Assembly (NCBI GenBank): GCA_963578625.1
Contig: CAUZEO010000286.1
Location: 1-6,981, forward strand
Length of the DNA stretch: 6,981 nt
DNA from: CAUZEO01 sp963578625
Lineage (GTDB): Bacteria; Verrucomicrobiota; Kiritimatiellia; SLOV01
Direction: 5' to 3'
The translations under genes were made by a program, and so were the position numbers. Below the pieces are notes generated by a model. It saw only the letters and a program-made list of their open reading frames with translations, was not told where the DNA came from and did not search any database. Of the stretch, positions 1-6,085 are shown piece after piece (the stretch's first letter is position 1; each line of letters begins with the position of its first letter).

Positions 1-1146
1 TCCCAAAACCGCCAACATGCCCAAATGCCGGTCCAATGTCGGGATCGTGGCGAGCGCCCGTTCATGCATGATTTCCTCGAGGTGATCCTGCGGCACGGTG
101 TGATACTCGATACCGGTGGCGAGAACCCCGCGGAAAGGAAGGCTCTGCGGTTCGACGATCGCGCGCGCTTCCTCGATACGCCCCGCCCGGATGTTCTCCG
201 CAAGCCGGGACAGAACCTCATCTCCCGGCGCCTGTATCCCTCGCAGCGCGACAACTTTCGAAATGGTTAAGAGAGCCGCGGCCAACCCGATCAAAAGGAG
301 CGGCACCATCACAAATCCGCCCGCCGTGAGACGGTCACCCAGAGATCTCCGTCCCGCAGCAACCTTCAGCGCATCTCCGCTCGTAAAGTCAACGGGGAGC
401 TCCGCTTCGCCACCCTGGATGAGCGTGGCGACCGCGGCATCGATTCGAGAATCAGAATTCGGAAAAAGGGAAGGCCAGCTGCTCCCCAAACGACTCACGA
501 CAAGACCGGCCGTGCCGTCCTCATCATCGGAAAAATACGAAGCGGGGCCGAGAATGGCGAAAACGCCGGCGCGCTCCCTGCCGTCGGCGTCAAGACAGGC
601 GCCTTGGTGAAGAGCGCCGCCAAGTTCTTGAATGTTCCATTCCTCCGCCAGATGAAGAAGCGCCTTCGCCGCCGCCACGAAATTCGCAGGAATCTCCGCC
701 GCGCCGAGCCGGCGATCGATAGCACGGAGGCGGGGATCCAGGGCCTGGGACTCCGCCACGCCCTGTCTCGCTTCAAATGAACGCCGATATTCCAGGAGAA
801 GGGTGAAATCGAAATCGTACGCATTGCGCATAGACTCCAAGTCGCGCGCGAGTGCTTCGCTGGCAGCCTCGCGCTGAGCCCGCTGGACACGCATGCGCTG
901 TACCTCGCTGCGCAGACGAATCGTCTCTGAGTGAAGCGACTCGAGTTTCTCGGCCAGCGGCTTTCGCTTGGCGGCGAGGTCGTCTCGAAGGGTATTCAAT
1001 TCCTGCGTCGCTTCTTCGACCTGCCTCTTTGCATCTTCAATCGCCCGGGACATGCGCTCCCGGCTGGGATTGTCCTTCGCCCCCGCTTGCAGTCCGGCGG
1101 ACGAAAGAAGCAGCGCCGCAAAGATAAAAATATGAGTGCGCTTCAT
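1..1146 (-). CDS. MotA/TolQ/ExbB-family proton channel protein with long periplasmic N-terminal domain (partial, 3' end outside window)
   Basis: The frame is open for 382 codons from ATG at 1146 to the window edge. Residues 1-22 look like a signal peptide (MKRTHIFIFAALLLSSAGLQ). A charged coiled coil follows at about 28-110, then a periplasmic region to about 270. A transmembrane segment at about 276-300 (GGFVMVPLLLIGLAAALL) matches TM1 of ExbB-like proteins. The cytoplasmic stretch ends in ERALATIPTLDRHLGMLAVLG, the conserved run just before TM2. TM2 and TM3 should lie beyond the window. Family members work with ExbD-like partners to harness the proton gradient for TonB-dependent transport. 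The long periplasmic extension resembles TtpC of Vibrio TonB2 systems and the ExbB-like protein usually found beside DUF3450. The start overlaps the DUF3450 stop in ATGA, which suggests translational coupling. The family call is firm; the transported substrate cannot be told. Confidence 0.92.
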   Translation of the reverse strand, partial: MKRTHIFIFAALLLSSAGLQAGAKDNPSRERMSRAIEDAKRQVEEATQELNTLRDDLAAKRKPLAEKLESLHSETIRLRSEVQRMRVQRAQREAASEALARDLESMRNAYDFDFTLLLEYRRSFEARQGVAESQALDPRLRAIDRRLGAAEIPANFVAAAKALLHLAEEWNIQELGGALHQGACLDADGRERAGVFAILGPASYFSDDEDGTAGLVVSRLGSSWPSLFPNSDSRIDAAVATLIQGGEAELPVDFTSGDALKVAAGRRSLGDRLTAGGFVMVPLLLIGLAAALLTISKVVALRGIQAPGDEVLSRLAENIRAGRIEEARAIVEPQSLPFRGVLATGIEYHTVPQDHLEEIMHERALATIPTLDRHLGMLAVLG

Positions 1147-1934
1147 TCCCCGGACTCCGTCACCCGAAGGGGAAGCGATATCAGTTCCGCTGCAAGCTCG
1201 CGGTTGTAGACCGAAACCGCGCGCCGGACCCTTTCCGCAATCGCGGGATGCGGTTCCCAAACCCATCCATTCTCCGCGGGCGTTCCGACCGCGGCACACG
1301 CATTGTCAGGGGAGACCGAAAACGCCCTTGCCAGGCCGAGGTAGCAAACGTCCATTTCCTGCCTGCTCCCGTCCGGCCGCTCGAGCACTTCTTTCACGAA
1401 GTGGACGTCCTGTTGGAGTTTATCGATTTCGGAATAGAGCGCTACAACCGTCTGCAATCGTGCTCCATCGGTGAGCAGGGCCGCTTCTTCCGGATTCTTT
1501 GGCAGGCGTTGGAACGCGGCGTCCAACGGCACACGCAGCGGAGAAGGCAACCGGTCAGGCCAAGCGCGGAGAGCGTTTTCAGCAGGGCTGAGAAGGGCCC
1601 GCAGCCCATCAAACGATTGCGAAAGTCGATCCAGGTCCCGCTGGGCGTCAAGCTGAGCAGTTTCGACGGACGCCTCAACGCCCGCGGCGCTTTCCAACTC
1701 CTCCCTCAGGCGCTCCGCTTCCGTCTGCAAGAGAGAAATTTCGGTACGCCACTGATCTTCCTGGTCCTTCCAGGATCGTTGTTCATCTGCGATCGCCACG
1801 CGCAGCCGGGACCATTCCCCCACCAGGTTCTCCAGTGCGGGCAAGGGTTCGATGCCCTCTTGCGCACCGACGGAGGCTGCCACCAGGAAAAGCCCCAGCC
1901 CTAATTGCGGGAGTCCGAGCCCTCCCCGCTTCAC
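1143..1934 (-). CDS. DUF3450 family periplasmic coiled-coil protein, TonB-system associated
   Basis: A 263-residue protein if it starts at GTG 1934. This start places MKRGG-type residues directly before a hydrophobic signal peptide ending SVGA-QEG near residue 24. The frame stays open upstream to ATG 2069, but those 45 extra codons would bury the signal peptide, so I prefer the GTG although no good Shine-Dalgarno sequence precedes it. Residues about 33-110 are a charged coiled coil. The C-terminal part has the DUF3450 pattern: YLGLARAFSVSPD at 198-210, then NGWVWEP at 222-228 and LISLPLR at 251-257. DUF3450 proteins are periplasmic, of unknown biochemical function, and are normally encoded first in clusters with ExbB-, ExbD- and TonB-like genes. 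The adjacent ExbB-family gene fits this. A structural or gating role in energy transduction is inference. Confidence 0.88.
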   Translation of the reverse strand: MKRGGLGLPQLGLGLFLVAASVGAQEGIEPLPALENLVGEWSRLRVAIADEQRSWKDQEDQWRTEISLLQTEAERLREELESAAGVEASVETAQLDAQRDLDRLSQSFDGLRALLSPAENALRAWPDRLPSPLRVPLDAAFQRLPKNPEEAALLTDGARLQTVVALYSEIDKLQQDVHFVKEVLERPDGSRQEMDVCYLGLARAFSVSPDNACAAVGTPAENGWVWEPHPAIAERVRRAVSVYNRELAAELISLPLRVTESGE

Positions 1935-2266
1935 TAAATGAATGGGAAAATTCGCGTTTTCAAATCCAAGGTCATTCAACCGTTTTCCCGGTAGGTGTTC
2001 GCCCATACGATGCCCAACTTCGCGAGAGTCGTCGCTGATCCAGGCACTGCTATTTGTTGCCGGAAACAAGCGTTTTCAGATTGTACGCGGGTGCAGACAG
2101 TGGTCTGACGATAAACACGACTCCAAACTGCAAGGGTGGTGAATTAGAGACGAAATGGCAAGAGAGGATGCGGCTAAATCAATCGCCACAAAGAGGCTCA
2201 AAAGGCAAAAGGAAACGAAGGAGAAATTCGGATTTTCGATTTTGAGTTGAACGGATTCCTATGTAG

Positions 2267-2374
2267 CGGAAGTCGCCTAGCCCGCTTATCTCACACTTTT
2301 TCGTCACGAGCGGATAGAGGTTGCACCAAATCAAGGAGTAGTAAAGAGTGTGAGATATGTGGGCTAGACTTCCG
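2267..2374. repeat. Imperfect inverted repeat, arms of 27-30 nt around a 51-nt centre
   Basis: The left arm is 2267-2296 and the right arm 2348-2374. Read as reverse complement, the right arm equals the left arm except for a 3-nt gap (CGC, 2274-2276) and a few substitutions: both read CGGAAGT, then CTAGCCC, then TATCTCACAC. The whole could fold into a long stem with a 51-nt loop. It lies in non-coding DNA and has no poly-T exit, so it does not look like a simple terminator. Size and shape fit a REP/REPIN-like or small MITE-like dispersed element. Whether other copies exist cannot be told from this window. Confidence 0.7.
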
Positions 2375-2440
2375 ATCGGCGACGCACAAGCTCGACAGAG
2401 CCACGAAATACACGAAACCGCGGCTCCGCAACCGAACGAA

Positions 2441-2497
2441 TTTTACCACGGAGTTCACAGAGACCACGGAGGGGCATTGGGTCACTCCGTGGTAAAA
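2441..2497. repeat. Perfect 13-bp inverted repeat enclosing three 9-nt CACGGAG-type units
   Basis: TTTTACCACGGAG at 2441-2453 is the exact reverse complement of 2485-2497 (CTCCGTGGTAAAA). Starting in the left arm, three 9-nt units run head to tail: ACCACGGAG (2445-2453), TTCACAGAG (2454-2462) and ACCACGGAG (2463-2471). The right arm can therefore pair with either the first or the third unit, giving a long or a short (13-nt) loop. Neither strand has a T tract directly after the stem. Repeats of this CACGGAG/CACAGAG kind are widespread in intergenic DNA of environmental bacteria and often yield spurious protein calls. Confidence 0.75.
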
Positions 2498-2613
2498 AAA
2501 TGATCCGGCGATTGCTCTCCTCTGACTGAAAATACTACGCAGTATCCTATATAGTGTTTTCTTCGAATCGGGTTCAAGAACTGCGGATGCAATCCGGGGA
2601 ATCGGAAGAAAAG

Positions 2614-2688
2614 TGGCTCCGGAGGTAGGACTTGAACCTACAACCTAGTGATTAACAGTCACCCGCTCTACCATTGAGCTACTCCGGA
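2614..2688 (-). tRNA. tRNA-Asn (anticodon GTT)
   Basis: The 75-nt sequence folds as a complete cloverleaf with CCA encoded. The acceptor stem TCCGGAG pairs perfectly with CTCCGGA, followed by discriminator G and CCA. The D arm is GCTC-AATGGTA-GAGC. The anticodon loop CTGTTAA has anticodon GTT at 2654-2656. The variable loop is AGGTT, and the T arm GTAGG-TTCAAGT-CCTAC has the TTCAA signature. It supplies asparagine tRNA for AAC/AAU codons. It stands alone between two protein-coding units, and nothing suggests an integrated element using it as an attachment site. Confidence 0.97.
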
Positions 2689-2722
2689 TCCGAAGCGCGA
2701 AAAGTCGCTAAAAGAGGCCGTA

Positions 2723-2750
2723 ACTTAGAATATCGGTTGTCAAAGTCAAG
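2723..2750 (-). promoter_or_regulatory. Candidate promoter of tRNA-Asn
   Basis: On the minus strand TTGACT (2750-2745) and TAAGTT (2728-2723) are separated by 16 bases. This would start transcription near 2716, about 28 bases before the mature tRNA 5' end. A second TTGACA (2744-2739) overlaps it. The -35 box is good and the -10 box weak. Confidence 0.4.
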
Positions 2751-2809
2751 TCCGTGACATCTGGATTGTGACACCGGGATCTGCCCGCCAACATGTACCG
2801 GAAGTAAGA

Positions 2810-2840
2810 ATGCCCCGCTCGAAATCTCCGAACGGGGCAT
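2810..2840 (-). terminator. Rho-independent-type hairpin after the beta-barrel gene
   Basis: ATGCCCCG (2810-2817) and CGGGGCAT (2833-2840) form a perfect 8-bp GC-rich stem, extended past a mismatch by three more pairs (TCG/CGA). On the minus strand it starts 25 bases after the stop codon of the gene at 2866-3405 and is followed by TCTTACTT, a poor U tract. Position and stem strength make it the likely end of that transcript. Confidence 0.65.
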
Positions 2841-2865
2841 CTCAAATTTCGATAATTACTCGGAT

Positions 2866-3405
2866 TTAGTAGTAAAACCGGAAGCCGAACGCCCACTCCC
2901 AATTCGTTTCTTCAAAATCGGAGTTACTCCCATCCGCGTAAATATTCTTACTTGAAAAAGCATACCGGATAGATGAGGAGAACGAGAACGTGTCGCAGAA
3001 AACCCACTTCGCCCCGAGTTCCGGCCGGAGAACAAAGCCCGACTTGTCGGTGTCAATCCCGGTAGTGGTCGAGCTTACATCCGTCCATCCGTAGCCAAAA
3101 GAGAAGCCGCCGAATGGAACCAAACCCGCAAATTTCGGAATGGGCCAATTCTCCTCCATGGACAAACCCAGGAATTGCCTTTCCACGGTGCCGCCTTCCA
3201 CATGGGCGAATTTTATTGCAACGTCGTCCAGCTCATAGAGCGCAGAGCCGAAACCAACTTCGATTCCGTTTCCGTCTTCGCTACCCAGACCATCGTCATA
3301 GACATAATCGATGCTGATACTGCGGGTATTTTCTTCCAGCCAAGCTTGGCCGGACGTGGCGAATCCGACGAGGATACCCAGTCCAATGAATGCGGCTTTT
3401 TTCAT
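2866..3405 (-). CDS. Small exported protein, probable outer-membrane beta-barrel
   Basis: A 179-residue protein. Residues 1-21 are a typical signal peptide (MKKAAFIGLGILVGFATSGQA), with cleavage likely after QA. The mature part is built of short alternating hydrophobic/polar segments rich in Gly, Phe, Tyr and Trp, such as RSISIDYVYDD (28-38), GIEVGFGSALYEL (47-59), FGGFSFGYGW (98-107) and FSFSSSIRYAFSS (140-152). It ends EWAFGFRFYY; a last strand with an aromatic C-terminus is typical of outer-membrane barrels recognised by BamA. About eight strands would fit the length, like OmpA/OmpW-type small barrels. I recognise no specific family. The start has a good ribosome site (GAGGGA, about 8 bases before ATG). 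It has its own promoter candidate and terminator hairpin, so it appears monocistronic. A lone Cys is at 137. Confidence 0.82.
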   Translation of the reverse strand: MKKAAFIGLGILVGFATSGQAWLEENTRSISIDYVYDDGLGSEDGNGIEVGFGSALYELDDVAIKFAHVEGGTVERQFLGLSMEENWPIPKFAGLVPFGGFSFGYGWTDVSSTTTGIDTDKSGFVLRPELGAKWVFCDTFSFSSSIRYAFSSKNIYADGSNSDFEETNWEWAFGFRFYY

Positions 3406-3449
3406 GTGATGTCCCTCTCTCCGTTGCTGTGGTTTCCGTGAGGATTCAA

Positions 3450-3480
3450 TTGATAGGAGGCGTAGTTCCGACTACGTCAA
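3450..3480 (-). promoter_or_regulatory. Candidate promoter of the beta-barrel gene, 19-bp spacer with internal dyad
   Basis: On the minus strand TTGACG (3480-3475) and TATCAA (3455-3450) are 19 bases apart, predicting a start near 3443 and a leader of about 40 nt before ATG 3405. A perfect 6-4-6 dyad, CGTAGT-CGGA-ACTACG (3476-3461), begins on the last base of the -35 box and fills most of the spacer. A long spacer with a dyad is the arrangement bound by MerR-family activators, so the gene may be regulated. The regulator is not in this window. Confidence 0.4.
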
Positions 3481-3636
3481 CTTATCCGGAATCAGCGATA
3501 TCAAGCTCTGACCTCCTCGACAAAGCAAGCACCGGGCCGCTCATCGCCATCCGCCGACGCATAACCCCTTGCATGATTTCGCGGGCGAGCCTGCTCATTC
3601 ATCCCGGTATCTGTCAACATAAATGGCGCGAAAAGG

Positions 3637-3672
3637 AAAAAACACCTTAGGAATCGGGTTTATGCCAATTCC
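3637..3672 (-). terminator. Candidate terminator overlapping the recR stop codon
   Basis: On the minus strand GGAATTGG (3672-3665) pairs with CCGATTCC (3657-3650), 8 bp with one G-T pair and a 7-nt loop. Seven bases later comes a run of six T (3642-3637). The recR TAA sits inside the loop. The gap between stem and T run is longer than usual, so termination strength is uncertain. Confidence 0.4.
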
Positions 3673-4265
3673 TGGCGCCCTTCCAATGCACGGGACAATG
3701 TCACCGGATCGGCGTAGGAAACGCCCCCTCCGACCGGTATTCCCAGCGCCAGGCGGGACAGTTTTACCGGCCTGGAACCCAGCAATTCTCTTAAAAAGCT
3801 AACGGTTGCATCGCTTTCGACGTCTGTATTGAGCGCAAGGATCACCTCCTTGATGTTCTCCTGGTCTATCCGGTTCACCATGGACTCAAGCCGGATCGTG
3901 CGGATTCCTTCTGATTTCGAGGGGGATAGCTTCCCCATCAGGGCATGGTATCGGCCCTTGTAGGACCCTGCGCGCTCGATCAGCACAATGTCGCCGGGAT
4001 CTTCGACCACGCACAGCTGGTGCGCGTCCCGGGATGGGTCCGTGCAGAGCCGGCAGGGGTCTTCCTCGGAGGCGGTTACGTTTCCACAATTGTCGCAGGT
4101 CCGGATGGATTCGCGCATCCGTGACAGAGAATCCTCCAGCTTGTGGGCCAGGCCGTCCCGGTCCCGGACCAACGCAACCGCAATGCGCTCCGCGGACCGA
4201 CGTCCGATTCCCGGCAGCCGGCTTAAATCCGCCACCAAACGAACAAAGGGTTCCAGGGAAGACAT
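3660..4265 (-). CDS. recR: Recombination mediator protein RecR
   Basis: A 201-residue protein, the usual length of RecR, which acts with RecF/RecO to load RecA on gapped DNA. An N-terminal helix-hairpin-helix region is at about 12-31 (LSRLPGIGRRSAERIA at 14-29). A four-cysteine zinc finger follows: C57 and C60, then C71 and C74. The Toprim domain starts at CVVEDPGDIVLIERAGSYKG (85-104), with E88 as the conserved acid, and includes the RYHALMGKLSP segment (105-115). The C-terminus LALGIPVGGGVSYADPVTLS (172-191) is diagnostic. It is the last gene of the SRP RNA-dnaX-ybaB-recR series, 75 bases after ybaB. ATG 4265 lacks a clear Shine-Dalgarno, but an in-frame stop upstream leaves no alternative ATG, GTG or TTG. 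Confidence 0.97.
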   Translation of the reverse strand: MSSLEPFVRLVADLSRLPGIGRRSAERIAVALVRDRDGLAHKLEDSLSRMRESIRTCDNCGNVTASEEDPCRLCTDPSRDAHQLCVVEDPGDIVLIERAGSYKGRYHALMGKLSPSKSEGIRTIRLESMVNRIDQENIKEVILALNTDVESDATVSFLRELLGSRPVKLSRLALGIPVGGGVSYADPVTLSRALEGRQELA

Positions 4266-4340
4266 GGAGATGTGCGAGGGCGATGCGGGGTGAAAACCGA
4301 AACCGGGTATGACGAGAGGTCAATGAGCAGAAGGTCAGCC

Positions 4341-4655
4341 CTACATTCCCAACCCCGGAATGTTCAACCCCTTCGTTAGCTTCGACATTTCTTCGTTTAC
4401 CATTTCCTGCGCCTGCTTCAAGGCGCCGTCCACCCCGGCGAGGACCAGGTCCTCAAGCATTTCGACGTCTTCGGGGTCAACCACCTTGGGATCGATCTTG
4501 ATACTCTGGACGGTAATGTCGCCGCGGGCAGTAACTGTAACCGCACCGCCACCGGCGGAGAATTCTACGGTCTTCTCCGCCATCTCCGCCTGCATTTTTT
4601 GCATATTCTTCTGCATGTCGGCGGCCTGTTTCATCATCTTCATCATGTTTGCCAT
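4341..4655 (-). CDS. ybaB: YbaB/EbfC family nucleoid-associated protein
   Basis: A 104-residue protein, matching the usual 100-110 residues of the family. These small dimeric DNA-binding proteins form tweezer-like dimers and associate with the nucleoid. The N-terminal helix is Met- and Lys-rich (MANMMKMMKQAADMQKNMQK, 1-20). The central strands contain the family hallmarks: EFSAGGGAVTVTARGD (31-46), then SIKIDP (51-56). The helical DLVLAGVDGALKQAQEM segment lies at 69-85, and the protein ends NIPGLGM. A strong ribosome site, AGGAG six bases before ATG 4655, falls in the 15-base gap after the dnaX stop. Cotranscription with dnaX is almost certain. The dnaX-ybaB-recR order is one of the most widely conserved in bacteria, though the functional link between the three products is not settled. 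Confidence 0.97.
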   Translation of the reverse strand: MANMMKMMKQAADMQKNMQKMQAEMAEKTVEFSAGGGAVTVTARGDITVQSIKIDPKVVDPEDVEMLEDLVLAGVDGALKQAQEMVNEEMSKLTKGLNIPGLGM

Positions 4656-4670
4656 ATCAATCTCCTTCCG

Positions 4671-6059
4671 CTAGCTATCTCGAATTTCCTCAATCCTGCC
4701 GTTGAACATTTCCAGCGTCTTTTGGACGGCGGGTTCGCGGATCCAATCGGCTTTCGTTCGCCCCCGTTTCGGTTCGGAAGCAGATTCCCCGCCCCCGTTT
4801 TCAACCGGGGCAGGAGCGTCTACGGCGGGCGAACCGCCCTGCACAACCAGCCCCTGTTTTGGGGCCGCGAGCGGGTCTTCGACGGGTTCGACAGGAGACG
4901 GCGCCGCCTCGGCGGGCATGCCGCCTCGAAGCTCGTCCACCGTACGTATCAACTCGTCGATCGTAACGATTGTCGCCGCGCGGGCGGACCGGATCAGACC
5001 GGTCTCCAGTAGTGTCCGCCGGGACATCGCAGTGCGCATCCGGTCTTCCACATCAGTCAGGATATCTACAATGCGCAGAATCCTCGCCGCCTCGAGATTC
5101 TCCCCGTGACGCTTTACTGCCTCCACCTGCGCATCGGTCAGATCGAGCGTGTCGGTACCGCCTCCTCCATAGGAGAAAATCAGCAAATTACGGAAGTGCT
5201 CGAGCAACTCCACCACCAATCGCTGCAAGTCCTTTCCCTCCTGATCGAGGGAAGCCACTTGCGCCATGGCTGCTGGAATATCGCCGGTCAGGATCGCATT
5301 CATCAGCCCCTCCAGCGCCGACCAGGATACAAGTCCGAATACAGACAACACGTCGGCCTCGGTAATATCCGTCCCGCGAAACGCAATGAGCTGATCCAGC
5401 GCGGATTGCGCATCGCGCATCCCGCCTTCCGCTCCGCGCGCGATGGCCAGCATTGCCGCCTCCTCGACCTTCAGGCCCTCCGCAACCGCGATCTCCTCCA
5501 GCCGCCCCACGATCGTGCGAACCGGAATCCGCTTGAGATCGAACCGCTGGCACCGTGACAGAATTGTTGCCGGAACTTTTTGGGGCTCCGTAGTGGCAAA
5601 AATAAACTTCACATGCCGGGGCGGCTCTTCCAGCGTCTTGAGAAGGGCGTTGAATGCGGCGCCGCTCAGCATGTGAACTTCGTCGATAATATAGATCTTA
5701 TAAGGCCCGCGGGTGGGCGAGTACTGAACATTCTGCCGCAGGTCCCGAACCTGTTCGACCCCGTTATTGGACGCGCCGTCGATCTCCAGCACGTCCAGGT
5801 TATTGCCTTTCATGATTTCGCGGCACGCGTCACACGCGTCACAAGGCGATCCGCTCGCCCCGTTTTCGCAGTTCAACGCCTTCGCGAAAATCCGCGCGCT
5901 GGTCGTCTTCCCGGTTCCCCGGGGACCCACGAAAAGGTAAGCATGCGCAACCCGGTCCAACGCAATCGCGTTCCGGAGCGTCGTCGTAACATGCTCCTGG
6001 CCGACCACATCATCGAACTGCTGCGGTCTCCACTTTCTAGCTAGGACTTCATAGGACAT
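4671..6059 (-). CDS. dnaX: DNA polymerase III subunit gamma/tau (clamp loader ATPase)
   Basis: A 462-residue AAA+ protein that loads the sliding clamp and organises the replisome. The N-terminus MSYEVLARKWRPQQFDDVVG is typical. Walker A is GPRGTGKTT at 45-53. The zinc-binding cysteines are C64, C73, C76 and C79. Walker B with DEVH is at 124-129 (IIDEVH). Sensor 1 is ATTEP at 155-159, the SRC arginine finger motif is at 168-170, and the GGMRDAQSALDQ sensor-2 region is at 212-223. A collar domain runs to about 375. A Pro/Ala/Glu-rich linker (381-430) leads to a short C-terminal segment ending VQKTLEMFNGRIEEIRDS. At 462 residues it is shorter than the 643-residue E. coli tau, and I see no A-AAA-AAG frameshift site, so one product is expected. 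ATG 6059 has no clear Shine-Dalgarno and lies 26 bases beyond the predicted SRP RNA end. Confidence 0.97.
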   Translation of the reverse strand: MSYEVLARKWRPQQFDDVVGQEHVTTTLRNAIALDRVAHAYLFVGPRGTGKTTSARIFAKALNCENGASGSPCDACDACREIMKGNNLDVLEIDGASNNGVEQVRDLRQNVQYSPTRGPYKIYIIDEVHMLSGAAFNALLKTLEEPPRHVKFIFATTEPQKVPATILSRCQRFDLKRIPVRTIVGRLEEIAVAEGLKVEEAAMLAIARGAEGGMRDAQSALDQLIAFRGTDITEADVLSVFGLVSWSALEGLMNAILTGDIPAAMAQVASLDQEGKDLQRLVVELLEHFRNLLIFSYGGGGTDTLDLTDAQVEAVKRHGENLEAARILRIVDILTDVEDRMRTAMSRRTLLETGLIRSARAATIVTIDELIRTVDELRGGMPAEAAPSPVEPVEDPLAAPKQGLVVQGGSPAVDAPAPVENGGGESASEPKRGRTKADWIREPAVQKTLEMFNGRIEEIRDS

Positions 6060-6085
6060 ATTCTAAAATCCAATCGAACGAAACA

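Larger units (their letters stand above)
1935..2613. other. Non-coding spacer with degenerate short repeats
   Basis: No convincing gene is visible between the DUF3450 start and the tRNA. The short open frames have no family resemblance and cross repeat sequence. Positions 1935-2140 should contain the promoter of the DUF3450 operon, but I see no convincing -35/-10 pair. Positions 2165-2245 are purine-rich and low in complexity (CACAAAGAGGCTCAAAAGG, then TTCG/TTTTCG repeats). Two inverted-repeat elements, listed separately, follow. A stretch at 2402-2419 (CACGAAATACACGAAA) resembles the CACGAA-type repeats seen in many environmental genomes. At 2532-2545 a 5-bp hairpin (ATACT-ACGC-AGTAT) lies downstream of the tRNA, with a short T run on the minus strand. 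It could be a weak terminator for the tRNA. Confidence 0.6.

Noticed and set aside
495..890. Minus-strand open frame of 131 codons.
   Set aside because: It overlaps the ExbB-family gene in another frame; its Arg/Ser-rich peptide is typical of an out-of-frame reading.
1248..1904. Plus-strand open frame of 218 codons.
   Set aside because: It is antisense to the DUF3450 gene, has no family resemblance, and its length follows from the GC-rich codon pattern of the real gene.
2247..2495. Plus-strand open frame of 82 codons ending TTEFTETTEG, and its minus-strand counterpart.
   Set aside because: The peptide is read straight through intergenic repeats and the inverted repeat; such peptides are common false gene calls.
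2441..2500. The 13-bp hairpin as a rho-independent terminator of the tRNA.
   Set aside because: On the minus strand the stem is preceded, not followed, by the T run, and on the plus strand it is followed by A's.
2560..2580. GGTTCAAGAAC as a fragment of a second tRNA T arm.
   Set aside because: No acceptor, anticodon or D-arm sequence accompanies it.
3886..4323. Minus-strand open frame of 145 codons overlapping recR.
   Set aside because: It is out of frame with recR, rich in Arg/Pro/Gly and lacks any recognisable domain.
5573..5582. A5G run in dnaX (minus strand CCAAAAAGTT) as a programmed frameshift site.
   Set aside because: It lies in the conserved ATPase domain (EPQKVP, residues 158-163), has one A too few for A-AAA-AAG, and a shift there would destroy the protein.
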